From: Flaccisagitta enflata
Taxonomy: Eukaryota; Chaetognatha; Sagittoidea; Aphragmophora
Assembly: GCA_965153355.1 (NCBI GenBank)
Contig: OZ231128.1
Span: 1,364,001-1,428,000 of the forward strand
Direction of reading: 5' to 3'
DNA: 64,000 nucleotides
Shown: positions 22,786 to 35,912 of the stretch, in pieces
Position numbering within the stretch: the first letter of the stretch is position 1
How the letters are laid out: each line of letters opens with the position of its first letter
Notes under the pieces: generated by a model
What the model saw: only the letters and a program-made list of their open reading frames with translations
Told to the model about the DNA's origin: nothing
Database searches by the model: none
Translations under genes and position numbers: made by a program

Positions 22786-25700
22786 ATGATTTTGACTGAT
22801 TGTGATTTGGACTGTGGGTCAATGAATGTTGTTTATCTGGTTACCTGTCGTGTTTGTAATGCGCAGTATGTAGGTGAAACACAAAGGGCGGCGAACATTA
22901 GATGGGCAGAACATATCAGTAAGATCAAGAAAGGAGACACTAGCCAGTTGATTTATCGGCATTTTAACTCCGATGAGTCTCACATGAGAGAATTGTGGGT
23001 ACGTTTCTAAGGGCGGCCTCCTGGTTGTTAGGTAAATGAAACAAAAGTTATTACCCTGACTTCCCCGCTTACCGATCTCCGTTGCAACTGATACAATCTT
23101 TTGACGTGTCTAGATCTTAACCTTCGCTCGTCTTCGCCTGTCTAGAGCGATTTACCAATTCAACTTTTAAGGTGGCCGGTCTGAAGGAGTGACCGTGTTG
23201 CTATATTTTTAAAAATAATACTATCAAATTTTACATCATTAGATAGCTTAGCGTTTAAGCTTTCCTCGGTTGTTCTTACTTTTCAAATACTCCTAATATT
23301 TCAGGTGTAGTGATCAAAAGACGAAAGGTAGTTCATGATTTTATGAGCGCTCAAGCGTGAAATACGCTAAGTCTGAGAACAAAACATGTTTGTGACTTTT
23401 TTTCTCTAAGTGGCGGAAATTGTCGTGACTTTTTTTACCCAAACTTTGAAAGCTCATATCTTTTGAACGGATTGACGGATTGACTTGATTTTCTTGTATG
23501 GTAACATTATTTGACCTTGTTTACTAATATGTCAAGATTCAAGAAATTTCAGATATTGCAACCAGCCGAACCAGCCTACCTATCCAAAAATTTCAAATTA
23601 GTGTAGCCAAAAAAGTGTTGTATGAAATTTTCTGAAATTTTGCATGAATAACCATCCAACCCCTGGACTAATCCTAGGTGAGTTGTATGGCGATCACATG
23701 ATTACTTTGGCCGTAATCACATGAAACATTTTTTTCGTTAGAAAGCTATTCAGTACTAGTCCACAGATTCCAAAGCAAAGCTCCTAACGTGGAATATTAA
23801 TGATGAATCCATCCTTTGATGTCATCTTAATAACAGCATCGCATATTTGCTCCTTGGTCTGAGCGTCTTCATCTTAAAAAAAAAATAAACTAATTCTAAC
23901 TCAACAAATTCCGTTCACTATCGAAGCTTTCAGGCGACGGAACTTAGTAGAGTGTGTTTTAAGGATCTTTTTTGAGCGGCGGTTCTTTTCATGAATGACA
24001 GGGCGATACCAGTAGAGAACAGATTGAGTTTTCAGATCATTGAGAAGGTGAGGCTTGACGGTTTGCCATCAATGGATCAGGTTTTCATTAGGAAAAGAAG
24101 AATTGAAAGAGAACTTTTTTGGATAAGCTACTTACGTACTGCTCATCCGCTTGGTATGAATGATAAAGTCAGTGGTTTTGGCTTACATGGAAATGTGACT
24201 GATGGTCGTTTTGTAGATTCCAATATGTACAGGGTTGTAAATATCTGTCAGAATAGCTCAGGTAAACGTAGAAACAATAGGCACAGAAAAAAGCGTAGGG
24301 GTGGTGTGACTGATGAACGTCTTTTGAATTTCAAAAATGAATTAGCTCTGCTTTTTGAAGCAATAGGTCTTCGCGCGATTGAAGACAGGGTTTTCTCTAC
24401 TCAGAGAGGATTTTTGGAACGATTTTTTATGTCGGTTCATTTCTCCGATTTGAGTGAGAATATACGCTATGTTGTCAAATCGCGAGTAGATTTCTTGCAG
24501 AAGGTAAAACCATCAAAAAGTGTGAGGGAGTCTGTTACTTGGAATTCGAAATTCTTGCATAAGATCATGGGTGATGTTAATCTCAATTCGATCATCAACT
24601 GTTCAGATGTGCAAAAACACCTGCCATCTGACATGAAGGAGAAAGTTGATATTTGGGTTGTCTTCAGCTTTGGAAAGACCATCGGTTCTAAGATTTTAAA
24701 TTATAACACGGTATTAAGAAACACCGGCAATCTTTCCTATGCAGACATCCAGAATATGAACTGTTCATGTGATAATTCACCCTTTAAACATGATCGTTTT
24801 GGACATGTCATCACTGGTGATCTGAATATCATTGGTGACTCACAACTACGTGAGGTTTGTGCTTTTGGTACAAAGTTTAGGGAAAATCCTTATCTTAACA
24901 TTGAGAAAATTAGGGCTCAGTTTAAGAAAGAGATAGATAGCCTTGTAGTGAAGCTAGCGGGCAAGTTTAGAATATCGCGGACAGCTTTTAAGAAATGGAA
25001 GGGTGCTTTTCTCAGAAATTTTAACAATAAGCTGATGTCATGTAAGGAGACTACTAGCTATAGACTGCCGGTGCTCACGCGTCGGGAATGTAAGGCGGAA
25101 CTTTTAAAGTTACAGGATAGTTATGTTATCACTGTTGTAGATAAGGCTGCGGGCAATTTTGCTTTTACATGTAAAAAGTTCTATTTTTTGAGATTAGCGG
25201 AGGAGTTAGGACTCAATAACGATAACCCTGGAAATGAGACGTACAGGTTTTCACCGAATTCTGAAGGTGAGATAGTTGGTAGTATTAAGACAGATCTTTT
25301 GAGATTCAGGATTACGCCCGACTCTAAAGAGGAAAAGTTAGCTCTTTTGTATAAAACTCCGAAGTTTCATAAGAATCCGCCAAAGATGCGATACATAGCT
25401 GGTAATGTCAGTACGGTCACATCAAGACTGGACAGAATTGTAGCTAGCGTCTTGAAAACGTGTAAGGAGCATTTCAGGAATTTGTGTAATAAGAATAAGG
25501 AATTTTCAGGTGTAAGATATTATTTTGATGTTCAGACTAGCATTGAAGTGAAGGATATGTTTAATTCGGCATATGGATTGGCTGACTCTATTTCGATTAA
25601 TGATTTTTCGACATTGTACACTCTTTTTGATCATGACCATCTCATGACCAATATCAATTGGTTGCTGGCTAAGCTTAGCAAGAACTGTGGTATGGGTTTT

Positions 25701-26489
25701 TTAAGGATTGGTCATGAGAAATCCTGGTGGGTTGCTAACAATTCAGAGGGATTAGTGTACTCTGTTGGCGAATTTATTGAAATGGTTGACTACCTAATCC
25801 GCAATACCCACATAAAAGCTTTTGGGCATATTTTCAGGCAAACTTTGGGGATAATTATGGGAGGTAAGAGTTCAGGCTGGCTTTCAGACTGCTCTCTTAT
25901 GGTGGACGAGTTTAAATATATTGATAATAAGATAAAATCAGGACTGAGAGATGAGGCAGAATGTTTAAGATTTTTTAGAAGATATCGCGATGATTGTACT
26001 TCTATTAATTTGAGTAACTTTTTGACAATCTCCCAGGATATTTATCCCCCTAGCTTAGCACTGACCCAAGAGAATGATCAGTCAGATCAGGCAAATGTTT
26101 TAGACATGCAGGTAAGAATAGAAGGAGGCAATATCATTACTAAGGTTTTTTGTAAGACTGACATTTTTCCATTCCATGTAATATCCCTACCCTTTCTTGA
26201 GAGTAATTTAAATTCAAGGATTTGTTATAAAGTTTTTTATGGCCAAATCATAAGATTTCAGAGACTGTGTAATTTTCAGGAAGATTTTGAGGAACGTGTC
26301 AAATTTTTATTGGATACATTAACGGGTAGAGGTTATAAATTTGGGCTACTAAAAAGGGAATTTTGCAAATCTGTAAACAAATATATTTCAGAATTTCAGA
26401 GATGGGCTATCCCTTTGGATTTTGATAAATGGTTTTTAAACATATCCAGAAATATTCCTTCTTCCATTACTTCTCAGGTAAGAAACTAG
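22786..26489 (+). CDS. Penelope-like retroelement: N-terminal GIY-YIG nuclease plus reverse transcriptase, probably with an intron
   Basis: 22786-23010 encodes the front of a GIY-YIG domain (VVYLVTCRVC, AQYVGET). 23991-26489 (832 codons) continues with the back of it (RIERELFWISYLRT) and a reverse transcriptase. The RT landmarks are VDKAAGNFAF (about residue 383), PKFHKNPPKMRYIAG (about 455), SINDFSTLY (motif A, about 534), GIIMGGKSSG (motif B, about 619) and RYRDD (motif C, about 663). A GT/AG intron from 22995 to 24001 would join MREL to AIPVEN in frame. The nuclease precedes the RT, as in the permuted Penelope-like groups (Chlamys/Naiad) rather than canonical Penelope. The 5' end abuts the 20-bp minisatellite and is probably truncated. 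A codon gain or insertion instead of an intron remains possible. Confidence 0.85.
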
Positions 26490-26589
26490 GTAAGAAACTA
26501 ATCTAGCTTGTTAAACACCATTGAGCTTTATCTAGATTATTAATAAGCCAGCTAATTAATTTGAGATCTAAGCTGTTTAGTGAGTTTTT

Positions 26590-26960
26590 GTATCATTCGG
26601 TGAAATTTGGGCTTGGTCTATTCATATAGCATGCTCATATTTCATCTATATAGATCATTGGTCTATTCACATAGCTGTGATCTATATTTGTATTTATTTG
26701 TATGTATTTATGTTTATTGTAATTTGGTGAAGTTTGGGCTTGGTCTATTCATATAGTAGGCTCATATTTCATTTATATAGATCATTGGTCTATTCACATA
26801 GCTGTGATCTATATTTGTAAATTTTTGTATGTATTTATGCTTATTGTAATTTGGTGAAATTTGGGCTTGGTCTATTCATATAGCAGGCTCATGTTTCATC
26901 TATATAGATCATTGGTCTATTCACATAGCTGTGATCTTTATTTGTAATTATAATTTGTAA
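26590..26960 (+). repeat. Three tandem 125-bp units downstream of the Penelope-like ORF
   Basis: TTTGGTGAAATTTGGGCTTG and TCTATTCATATAGCAGGCTC recur at about 26597, 26725 and 26850. They form part of the probable 3' untranslated region of the element. Confidence 0.85.
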
Positions 26961-27800
26961 ATATGTAAACTATGTAGATTATGTATTCCATGTTTTATCA
27001 ATCAAACTATGTTTTTGTGAAAGTTTTTATGAAAATTTATATATATTGTTTATGAACTACATTTTTCATTTGCATGATTTGTTCAGATTTTCAACTGTTT
27101 CATTTGTTTTTCATTTCATTCCAGGACCTTTGTTTTCAATTTTCATTTTCATTTCAGGACCTCTGTCCTCCCTAATCTAAGACCTCTGTCCATCTGACTC
27201 TGTTTTGTTTTGACCACTCCTATTTGACCAGGACTCTTCCTTTTGATCCTCTTCCTCTTCATTCTTCACCTCATTTACTTTCATTTCTACTTCTGATTCT
27301 TTACTGCCTCTCCACTCTTCCATTTTTGTATTTTTAATGTTTTTGCTTATATTTGTTGTACTTTGGGAAACGGTGATGGGGCCTAAACCGGCCAGGATTA
27401 GGGGTAATAATTTGTTTTACCCTTTTTCCTGCGAGTCCAAAGCCTCGGCTGAGGTACAACATTATTTGTTCTTGTTTTTGGTTTTTATTATCTTTCTTTT
27501 CCTCATTGCCTACATTGACACAGTTATAATATATATGAGCTAGATAGTAGCCCCCCGGGGCCCCGTGCTCTCAACCCTCTTGTCTTGAGTTCGATGAACT
27601 ACGCCCAGGGTTCCAACCTGGGCCGAGCGTGACACTGCGGTAAACCTCTATCCCGTGGACGTTGCAACAACGCCATTTTCCGCCACTCGGCGTAGCGATG
27701 CAATTCATTGCAATATCGTGTCGGGGACGGTGCGGTATGGGACGGGTCTTCAATTATCATGTTTCTGTATTTACTTAGACAGACAGACAAGGAGATGTAA

Positions 27801-27876
<76 letters not shown>

Positions 27877-28320
27877 CGAGCGCTTTTTTTCTTTTATTCT
27901 TTTCTTCTTTTTTTTCTTTTTCTTTTTAGAACTTCTTTTTCTTCCTTCTTCTTCTTCTCAATACCATTGCCGTCACGGCCAAGCGGCCCATTATCGTTTT
28001 AGGGCGATCCTGCCCTTCTTCCGCAACCGGAACAAACTTCCGGTTTCAAGCTCGGGCCAGGTTCCAACCCGTCTGCCCAATATGGAATCATAGGTCATCG
28101 GCGCAAAAGTAGCAGCTCCATCCAAAGCCTTTGCAGGGAGTTTCCACTGGTCGATTTTGCATCTTTTCCATTCAAATAATGAAATAGCAATCTTTTGACA
28201 GATCCGATAAAATAAGTATTTCCGTTCTACGATTTCGACTATAGCAAATATCCCGACTCATTTCTAACTAGAAAAGTGAAAAATTGATTTTACCAACAAT
28301 AGATTTGAATCAACATGAAG
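26961..28320. other. Anonymous DNA after the Penelope-like element, with (GA)n
   Basis: 27100-27320 is pyrimidine-rich with repeated CAGGACC and TCTGTCC phrases and may include the 3' end of the element. (GA)n spans 27806-27871. 27540-27760 and 28000-28140 are GC-richer with TTCCAACC-type phrases; no gene or tRNA could be supported. Confidence 0.5.
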
Positions 28321-28323
28321 GAT

Positions 28324-29080
28324 AACAAGGCCATCACCTTTAAGTCGCGTGCGAGACATAAATAACTGAATTGACCTGTCTCCCAATTGTATCTTTTCAT
28401 CGACTTAATCAACATGACTGAATAGGGGGAAATATTAGAAATGACTAGAATGACTAAGTGGACTTGATTGACTCCAACGAATTAATTAATGAATTAATCA
28501 GCATAATCAACAAACTCAATCTAATCAATAAAATTGATTAGAATTAATTAGGCATCAGGGGCCGTGGAAACCCACCGAATTACAGGCCGTGACCACTGGA
28601 AAAAGTGGGGACTCATGTAATTGAGTCAACTTAACTCTTTCAAGGCAATCTATGAAAATGAATAAACCAGACACATAAGCCAGACTTTAACCAGACTAAA
28701 ACCAGACTAAAACCAGACTTTAACCAGACATAAACCAGACTCAAACCAGACTTAAACCAGACTTAAACCAGACTTAAGCCAGACTTAAACCAGACTTAAA
28801 CCAGACTTAAACCAGACATAAACCAGGGAGGACTTAAAGGACGTAAAATGACTTTAAATGACTTGAGATGACATAAAATGACTAAAAATGACTAAATATG
28901 ACATAAAATGTCTTAAAATGAAACAAACTACAGGATGACTTAAAGTGACTTTGAATGACTTAAAATGACTTAGAATGTGTTAAAATGATGCAAAATAAAA
29001 AAAAGTAAAAAAAGTAAAAAAAGCAAAAAGGGTACGGACCGACAAAGCGGGATATAGAGTCGCGTGCACACGACTAAAAG
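28324..29080 (-). mobile_element. Copy-specific-terminus element with 11-bp repeat interior
   Basis: AACAAGGCCATCACC, then inner AGTCGCGTGC (28343-28352), 11-bp CAGACTTAAAC repeats (28680-28830), TGACTTAAAA repeats, and the terminal hairpin AGTCGCGTGCACACGACT (29058-29075). Confidence 0.75.
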
Positions 29081-29199
29081 GTAAATCGATGAAACAAAGC
29101 GGCTCCTATAGTGACAGATATCAGGGAGAAGAACCTGTTTTAATATCCCTATGTTGTCAGGAGAGATTAGACCTTCAGGAGTTAAAACTGATTGAACTG

Positions 29200-30535
29200 A
29201 TTAGAACCCGTACGACCGTAAACATTTTGTTTCGTTTCCTTTTTTTTCCTTTATTTTACTATCTATTTTTATTAAAGAATTTTCATAGTCCTGTTTTCTT
29301 GTGACAGTCGCTTCGCCTTAATACAATGGGTACAGTAGAATTCGCCTTGACTTGGAAATACGGGGGAATTCATGTTGAGAAGACAAATAAACATATAAGG
29401 ATGATTTTTGGAATATAAACTAATAAAAAGATGTTTTGTTGACGATAGGTGTTGGTTGCCATGGAAACATATTTCTATATAATCCTGCTAAAATATCAAT
29501 ATGTCGCACTGAAAATTAGCATAGAATTTGCTACCCATGCCCAATGAATCGTGATTTTTATAAAATGAAATTAGCAGAAATTTTTTTCTTGGGTGTTTTC
29601 AATAAAGTTGTGAATCGATATATTTTGCATGGATAAACTTTCACATGCCAGTTTTGACCTCTAAACTGCTCATTTTATCGTTGAACAATAGGCGAAAAAA
29701 ATAGAAAAATTCAATATGTAATTCTACCATGACCTACACAGAATTACAAATTTGCATAAAAAATCAAAATATCAACAAAATAAGAACATAGCGCGATTCC
29801 TAACTCATGTACTGAGCGCGCTATGTTCTTATTTTGTTGATATTTTGATCTTCTATGCAAATTTGTAATTCTGTCTAAGCATAAATGAGATGATTGTAAA
29901 TAATTTCTTCACTTTTTTGGCACTTGATCATCGAATTTCTCTCAATCAATATGCATTTATCTCATTTGGCAATAACAGAATGGAGATTCTAAATAACATA
30001 ACATGTCAAGGTTGGAAAAAAATGATAGAGATAATGACTGGACCAAAATCAGTAATGGAAATGGTAATTATGTCCTCTGGGTAAGTTCTTCCGGTTTAAT
30101 TTTCAGTGGGTCATATATTGAGAAAATCTTTTTAAAGAACATTGCTTATAATCAAATTTGCTACAACTTTCCCACTATATGTTCTGTAAGAATATCTTTT
30201 GTTCAGCCATTTGCTAAGGAGTGTTACTATGTTTGACAGCCCCGTCATGCTCCTGAGCAACCGCTAAACAAGCAATATTCTTACAGAGCAGATCGTGGGA
30301 AATTTGTAGCAGATTTAATTTTAAGCAATGTTCCCTAAAAGAATTTATCAAAATATTGATATTTAAGCGGGAAAACATGGAAATGTGTTTCCATAGCAAC
30401 CAACACCCATTATCAATAAAACCTCCTGTTTTTCCAAATATCAGTCCTTTATATCTACTTGTTTTCTTGATACGAATTCTCCTGTATTTTCATGTCTAGA
30501 CGACATCTACTGTACAGTTTCATACGGTCAGATTA
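29200..30535. mobile_element. Fold-back element with nested palindromes
   Basis: The outer arms pair GGTGTTGGTTGCCATGGAAA (29448) with TTTCCATAGCAACCAACACC (30387), and ACAGTAG (29333) with CTACTGTACAG (30507). A near-perfect inner palindrome (29740-29878, centred near 29811) carries AAGAACATAGCGCG against CGCGCTATGTTCTT. A second one is centred near 30238 (30137-30335). No credible coding region. Confidence 0.8.
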
Positions 30536-30639
30536 ACGGACGGACGGACGGATTAACGGACAGACCAACGGCTAAAAAGTACTCTCCTGCACCCCAGAAC
30601 CCTGTCTCGACTTTAATGAAACAGGAACAGAAACAGGTT

Positions 30640-30892
30640 TACATTGGCTTTACCAAAAACATGTTCCCTCCCGTGAAACGCGATAACAGCGTGAACACAT
30701 ATTCAAGATTTTCAACTGTCCCACGAGTGAGTGAGCGAACCCGTGAACGGAGCGAGCGAGCGAAGCGAGCGTAGTGAAGCGGAGCGCTGCGGAGCGAGTG
30801 AGCTGAGTGAGCGGTATGAGCAAACGAACATAGCGAGCGACCGAGTGACCCGTTCAAAACGCGATTGTCTATGACTAGAAACGGCCCCTAAT
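30640..30892 (-). mobile_element. CTCACTC-rich MITE, TTAGGGGC...TTTCTAGT ends
   Basis: Reverse-complement copy of the 42594-42870 element: GCGAGTGAGC-type blocks, CGTTCAAAACGCG, and the end CTAGAAACGGCCCCTAA at 30876-30892. Confidence 0.75.
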
Positions 30893-30899
30893 TCTTATT

Positions 30900-31065
30900 T
30901 TAAAAGACAAATTCAAAAATTTCAACTGTTTCATAAGGAAGTGAGCAAAGTGAGTGATTGAGCCCGTGAATGTAACATGAAGAGTGAGCGGTACGAGTGA
31001 ACAAAAGAAGCGAGCGACCGAGTGGCCCGTTCAAAACGCGATTGTTACGAGTAGAATTAGAAACA
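30900..31065 (-). mobile_element. CTCACTC-rich MITE, truncated copy
   Basis: The ATTTCAACTGTTTCATAAGG, AGTGAGCGGTACG, CCGTTCAAAACGCG and GAATTAGAAAC blocks match the adjacent copy in the same orientation. Confidence 0.6.
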
Positions 31066-31265
31066 AGCTCTGACAGTGATCCGAGGCGTTGCATGTTTGG
31101 GTCAATCCGTTGTATTCTACGTGCGAAATTTGTCAGTCTTGTCATCAGCAAACATGCGCAGTAAAAGCGCAACCGCAGCTTGAGCCACCACTTCCCACGA
31201 CCGCCCTAACCCCGAAATTTACGGTAAGGGGGAATTGTAAACTTGTATCTCGGCATCGCGTGCAG

Positions 31266-31748
<483 letters not shown>

Positions 31749-31843
31749 CAGAAAATATTGTTGGCAGATGACGAGCAATTTTGCTAAGGAGTCCATGGAG
31801 GAGGGACCAAGTATTGAATGCATTATCACTTGAGCTATCCATG

Positions 31844-31849
<6 letters not shown>

Positions 31850-31910
<61 letters not shown>
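31850..31910. repeat. (CT)n microsatellite
   Basis: About 60 bp of pure CT, immediately followed by a duplicated LINE fragment. Confidence 0.95.
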
Positions 31911-31914
<4 letters not shown>

Positions 31915-32012
31915 AGAGGAGAGTCAAATTTGTGCTTGAAAACGAATCACGAACGAGACTACAAAATGACTGCTACAAAAAAGAAGACGGAAATCTTATT
32001 GAAAAGACAAAG
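31911..32012 (+). pseudogene. Duplicated 100-bp piece of the LINE C-terminal coding region
   Basis: From TGGAAGAGGAGAGTCAAATT to AAAAGACAAAGACA the sequence is identical to 33224-33325, which lies in frame inside the LINE (WKRRVKFVLENESR). Here it sits upstream of the reverse transcriptase. Confidence 0.85.
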
Positions 32013-32065
32013 ACACAACTTCATCCTCATTAGGCACCATCTTTGATTCCATAATTGACACACGC

Positions 32066-33690
32066 ATGGAATACCTCGTCAAATTTACACACGCACAAGG
32101 CGGCGGAAAAAAACACGCTTCAACCAGCGACCATCTGTTCATCCTCAGAGCCGTCATAGACCTAAGCATTGCAAAAAAGAAACCAACCTTTCTGACATTT
32201 TATGACGTCAGCAAGGCCTACGATAACGTCAACAATGAGGATTTGTTGGTGACCATGTGGGAAAAAGGACTGAGGGGCAAGTCATGGAGGCTTTTGAAAG
32301 CCCTCAATAGCAACCTCTCAGCTACGGTAAAAACTCGTTTTGGTCAAACCCGCGAATTTCAAATGGAAATAGGCGGGAAACAGGGGTCACGGCTTACAGG
32401 TCGAATGTTTTCCAAAATGATGGACCTCTTAGCTGAAGACCTATTACAAACAGATTACGGTTTCAAGATCACAGACGACCTCATAATTCCTATACTTCTT
32501 TGGGTCGATGACGTCATATCGATTGCTGAGGGTAGGTTAAATCAAAGATATGTTTTGGAAGAAATTAATCAATTTGCAATTAAGCATAGGATTAAGTGGG
32601 GGCAAAACAAGTGTAACATAATGCTCGTGGGTAAACATGAACGAGATGCTAATGAAGAGCCCTGGAAAGTAGGTGTTATGATAATAGATGAGACAGATAA
32701 GTATAAATACCTAGGTGACGTCATTACAAGTAATGGAAAAAATACTGAAAATATAAAGTCCAGGAAAGCCAAAATACAAGCCACATCAACCAATGTCAAA
32801 GCTATGGCGGGCAGCCATGTACTAAATCGCATTGGCACGTCAGTCCTCCTTGAACTGCACGACAAAACCATCGTTCCAAGCTTGCTCAACAACTCGGAAT
32901 CTTGGAATTTAAAAAAAAGTGAAGAAGAAGAATTAGAAAGAATTGAGGTTCAGACACTAAAAATCTTTTCGATCTACCTCTTCACACACCCACGACAGCC
33001 ATTCTATTCTCTTTTGGCATCTTGCATACAAGTCAAAAAATCGAAAAAAAGATGCTATCTTTCTTGCATAAGATATTGCAGAGAAACGATGAAGACTGGA
33101 CGAAGAAGACCTTGCGACGATTACAAGCTGAGAACATTGGGTGGTATAAAAAAATTCAGAGCATACTCGTTAAATACGACCTACCCACTGACCTCAGCAT
33201 CATTGCAACATATCGACCACAAGATTGGAAGAGGAGAGTCAAATTTGTGCTTGAAAACGAATCACGAACGAGACTACAAAATGACTGCTACAAAAAAGAA
33301 GACGGAAATCTTATTGAAAAGACAAAGACAAAAGGAATTGCTGACAAAATAAAGGAAAATGAATATGAACGATCACCAGTACCTGAACTACTTCTTACAA
33401 CAAGACATGAGACAAAAACAATCATGATTGCCCGTTTTCACATGTTAGAATGCGGAACAAACTATAAGGGCACACATAATTCTATTTGTACAGCGTGTAA
33501 TACTGTTGATGATGAAGAGCACCGCTTGAATTACTGAAGTCTATGGCGTGATACAAATTGTTATGATGACAATGAGAAAATCAACTTTGAATCTATTTAT
33601 TCTACTGATATAAATGTCCTCCGTTCTATTATTCCTGAAATTGAAAATGTTTGGAATACAAGAAATGCGCATGGCACTATGAACAAATAA
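32066..33690 (+). pseudogene. Non-LTR (LINE) reverse transcriptase, 5'-truncated and frameshifted
   Basis: The frame from 32066 has LINE RT landmarks: TFYDVSKAYDNV (motif A, about residue 44), GGKQGSRLTG (motif B, about 102) and LLWVDDVI (motif C, WVDD in place of the usual FADD/YADD, about 145). Near 32975 a frameshift moves the reading to the frame that runs to 33537 (LSFLHKILQRNDEDW, then CTACNTVDDEEH). A TGA at 33535-33537 is followed by an open continuation (SLWRDTNCYDD) to the stop at 33688-33690, probably a mutated cysteine codon. There is no endonuclease domain. The element would have copied itself by target-primed reverse transcription; this copy is dead. Confidence 0.85.
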
Positions 33691-33772
33691 TGAACTACTG
33701 TTCAATACGCATTTACTGATGTACTTTAGTCTATGTCTCTGTCTCCGTCTGTCTGTACCTCTGTCCGTCTAA

Positions 33773-34078
<306 letters not shown>

Positions 34079-34148
34079 CAGACGGAGACAGACAAGCGGA
34101 CCCACTGAAATAGTACTGAACACAGATGAAAAAAAGACACGCCGACTC

Positions 34149-34370
34149 ACACTGGCCCAGAATGACCACCTATCAAGGAGAATTACTTATCTCAACATTC
34201 ACCACCCCTAACCACCCCTAATCACCATCACACTGGCCCAGAATGACCACCTATCAAGGAGAATTACTTATCTCAACATTCACCACCCCTAACCACCCCT
34301 AATCACCATACGACTATCACCATGCGACTATCACCATGCGATTATCACCATGCGACTATCAGATAGAAAG
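34149..34370. repeat. 82-bp direct duplication and 14-bp repeats
   Basis: CACTGGCCCAGAATGACCAC through ACCCCTAATCACCAT is repeated at 34149-34228 and 34231-34308, followed by CGACTATCACCATG units. Confidence 0.9.
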
Positions 34371-34564
34371 ACAGACTGGGCGAAAATTCAACAACTTGAA
34401 TAAAACAGAGGAAACGATGTGAGATGAGATTTTGATGTGCAAAACAAGTATAGGTCCATGATTGATTCGGATCGACATGTGTACAACAGACAGATAACGA
34501 CACCCCTGACATCTCAGGCATCTCAGACATCTCAGATATCTCGACCTCCAATTTATTCGTCTGA

Positions 34565-35190
34565 CAACTGAACAGAGTCACAAGAGTGGCAAGGGTGACA
34601 TGAGTGACATGAGTGACAAGAATGGCAAGGGTGACATAGGTGACAAGAGTGACATGGTTGACAAGGGTGACATGAGTGACATGGGTGACATGGTTGACAA
34701 GGGTGACATGAGTGACATGGGTGACATGGGTGACATAGGTGACATGGTTGACAAGGGTGACAAGAGTGACAAGGGTGACATGATCATGAGTGACAAGAGT
34801 GACATGGTTGACAAGGGTGACATGAGTGACATGGGTGACATAGGTGACATGGTTGACAAGGGTGACAAGAGTGACATGGTTGACAAGGGTGACATGAGTG
34901 ACATGGGTGACATAGGTGACATGGTTGACAAGGGTGACATGAGTGACATGGGTGACATGAGTGACATGGGTGACATAGGTGACATGGTTGACATAGGTGA
35001 CATGGTTGACAAGGGTGACAAGAGTGACATGGTTGACAAGGGTGACATGAGTGACATGGGTGACATAGGTGACATGGTTGACAAGGGTGACATGAGTGAC
35101 AAGAGCGACATGGGTGACATGATTGACAAGGGTGACAAGAGTGACATGAACGACATGGGTGACAAGGGTGACATGGGTGACATGGGTGAC
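34565..35190. repeat. 9-bp GTGACATGG/GTGACAAGA minisatellite
   Basis: About 70 units of GTGACAWGR form higher-order blocks (GACATGGTTGACAAGGGTGA). It is open in frame on both strands (MSDMGDKGD and MSPLSTMSP); no start context or homology supports a protein. Confidence 0.9.
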
Positions 35191-35296
35191 TCCCGAAAAT
35201 TTCTCGATGCGATTTTAAGGGTTTTCTCTAGATTTCTTGATTTCTTCATCTCTTTTCTCTTATATCATTATATCATCTCTCGGCCTAGTTCCTCAT

Positions 35297-35912
35297 CACT
35301 GTGCTTTTAAAACAATTCTGAGTGAAAAGTCATATAACTGTGGGTTTTTCTGCATTTTTGAGCAGTATTGGGGTGTAAGGGCATGTAACTAGCAAAAACA
35401 AAATCATTCCCTGAGCGTTTTTTGATTAACCTTCAAAATCAGAAAAAAATAGACCTAATTTCAATGCAGATTCTTCTGGGATGTGTTGACTAAATTTCTG
35501 ATTCTATATTGTTAATCTATGCAAAATTCCCTTTCATTTGATAGGTCGCACTCTATACTTTTGCAAAGAATTAAAATTTTCATTTTTTGAGTCACCGTTA
35601 CAAAAAAATAATGGTGGCTCAAAATATGAAAACCTAATTTCTAAATAAAACCATATAGTGTGACCTATCAAATGAAAGGAAATTTTGTATAGAATAACAA
35701 TATGGAATCAAAAAATGAGCCAATACAACTCATTAGAATCTGCATTACAAATAGGTTTAATTTTTTTCTATTTTGAAGATTACTCAAAAAGCGCTCGGGG
35801 AATGATTTTATTTTTGTTTGTTACATGCTCTTACATCCCAATACTGCTTAAAAGTGCAAAAAAACCCACAGTTATATGACCTTCCACTGAGAATTTTTTT
35901 AAAAGCACAGTG
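35297..35912. mobile_element. 616-bp MITE with long inverted arms and TCAT target duplication
   Basis: The ends CACTGTGCTTTTAAAA and TTTTAAAAGCACAGTG are exact complements. The arms stay complementary for about 270 bp (GTCATATAACTGTGGG, TTTCATTTGATAGGTC). The direct repeat TCAT flanks both sides (35293-35296 and 35913-35916). Confidence 0.85.

Noticed and set aside
27599-27760. tRNA-like TTCCAACC and GTTCGATGA phrases suggesting a tRNA-derived SINE
   Set aside because: No cloverleaf or correctly spaced A and B boxes could be built.
34578-35310. Two opposed frames of over 220 residues (MSDMGDKGD and MSPLSTMSP)
   Set aside because: Both come from a 9-bp repeat whose length is a multiple of three, so open frames arise without selection.
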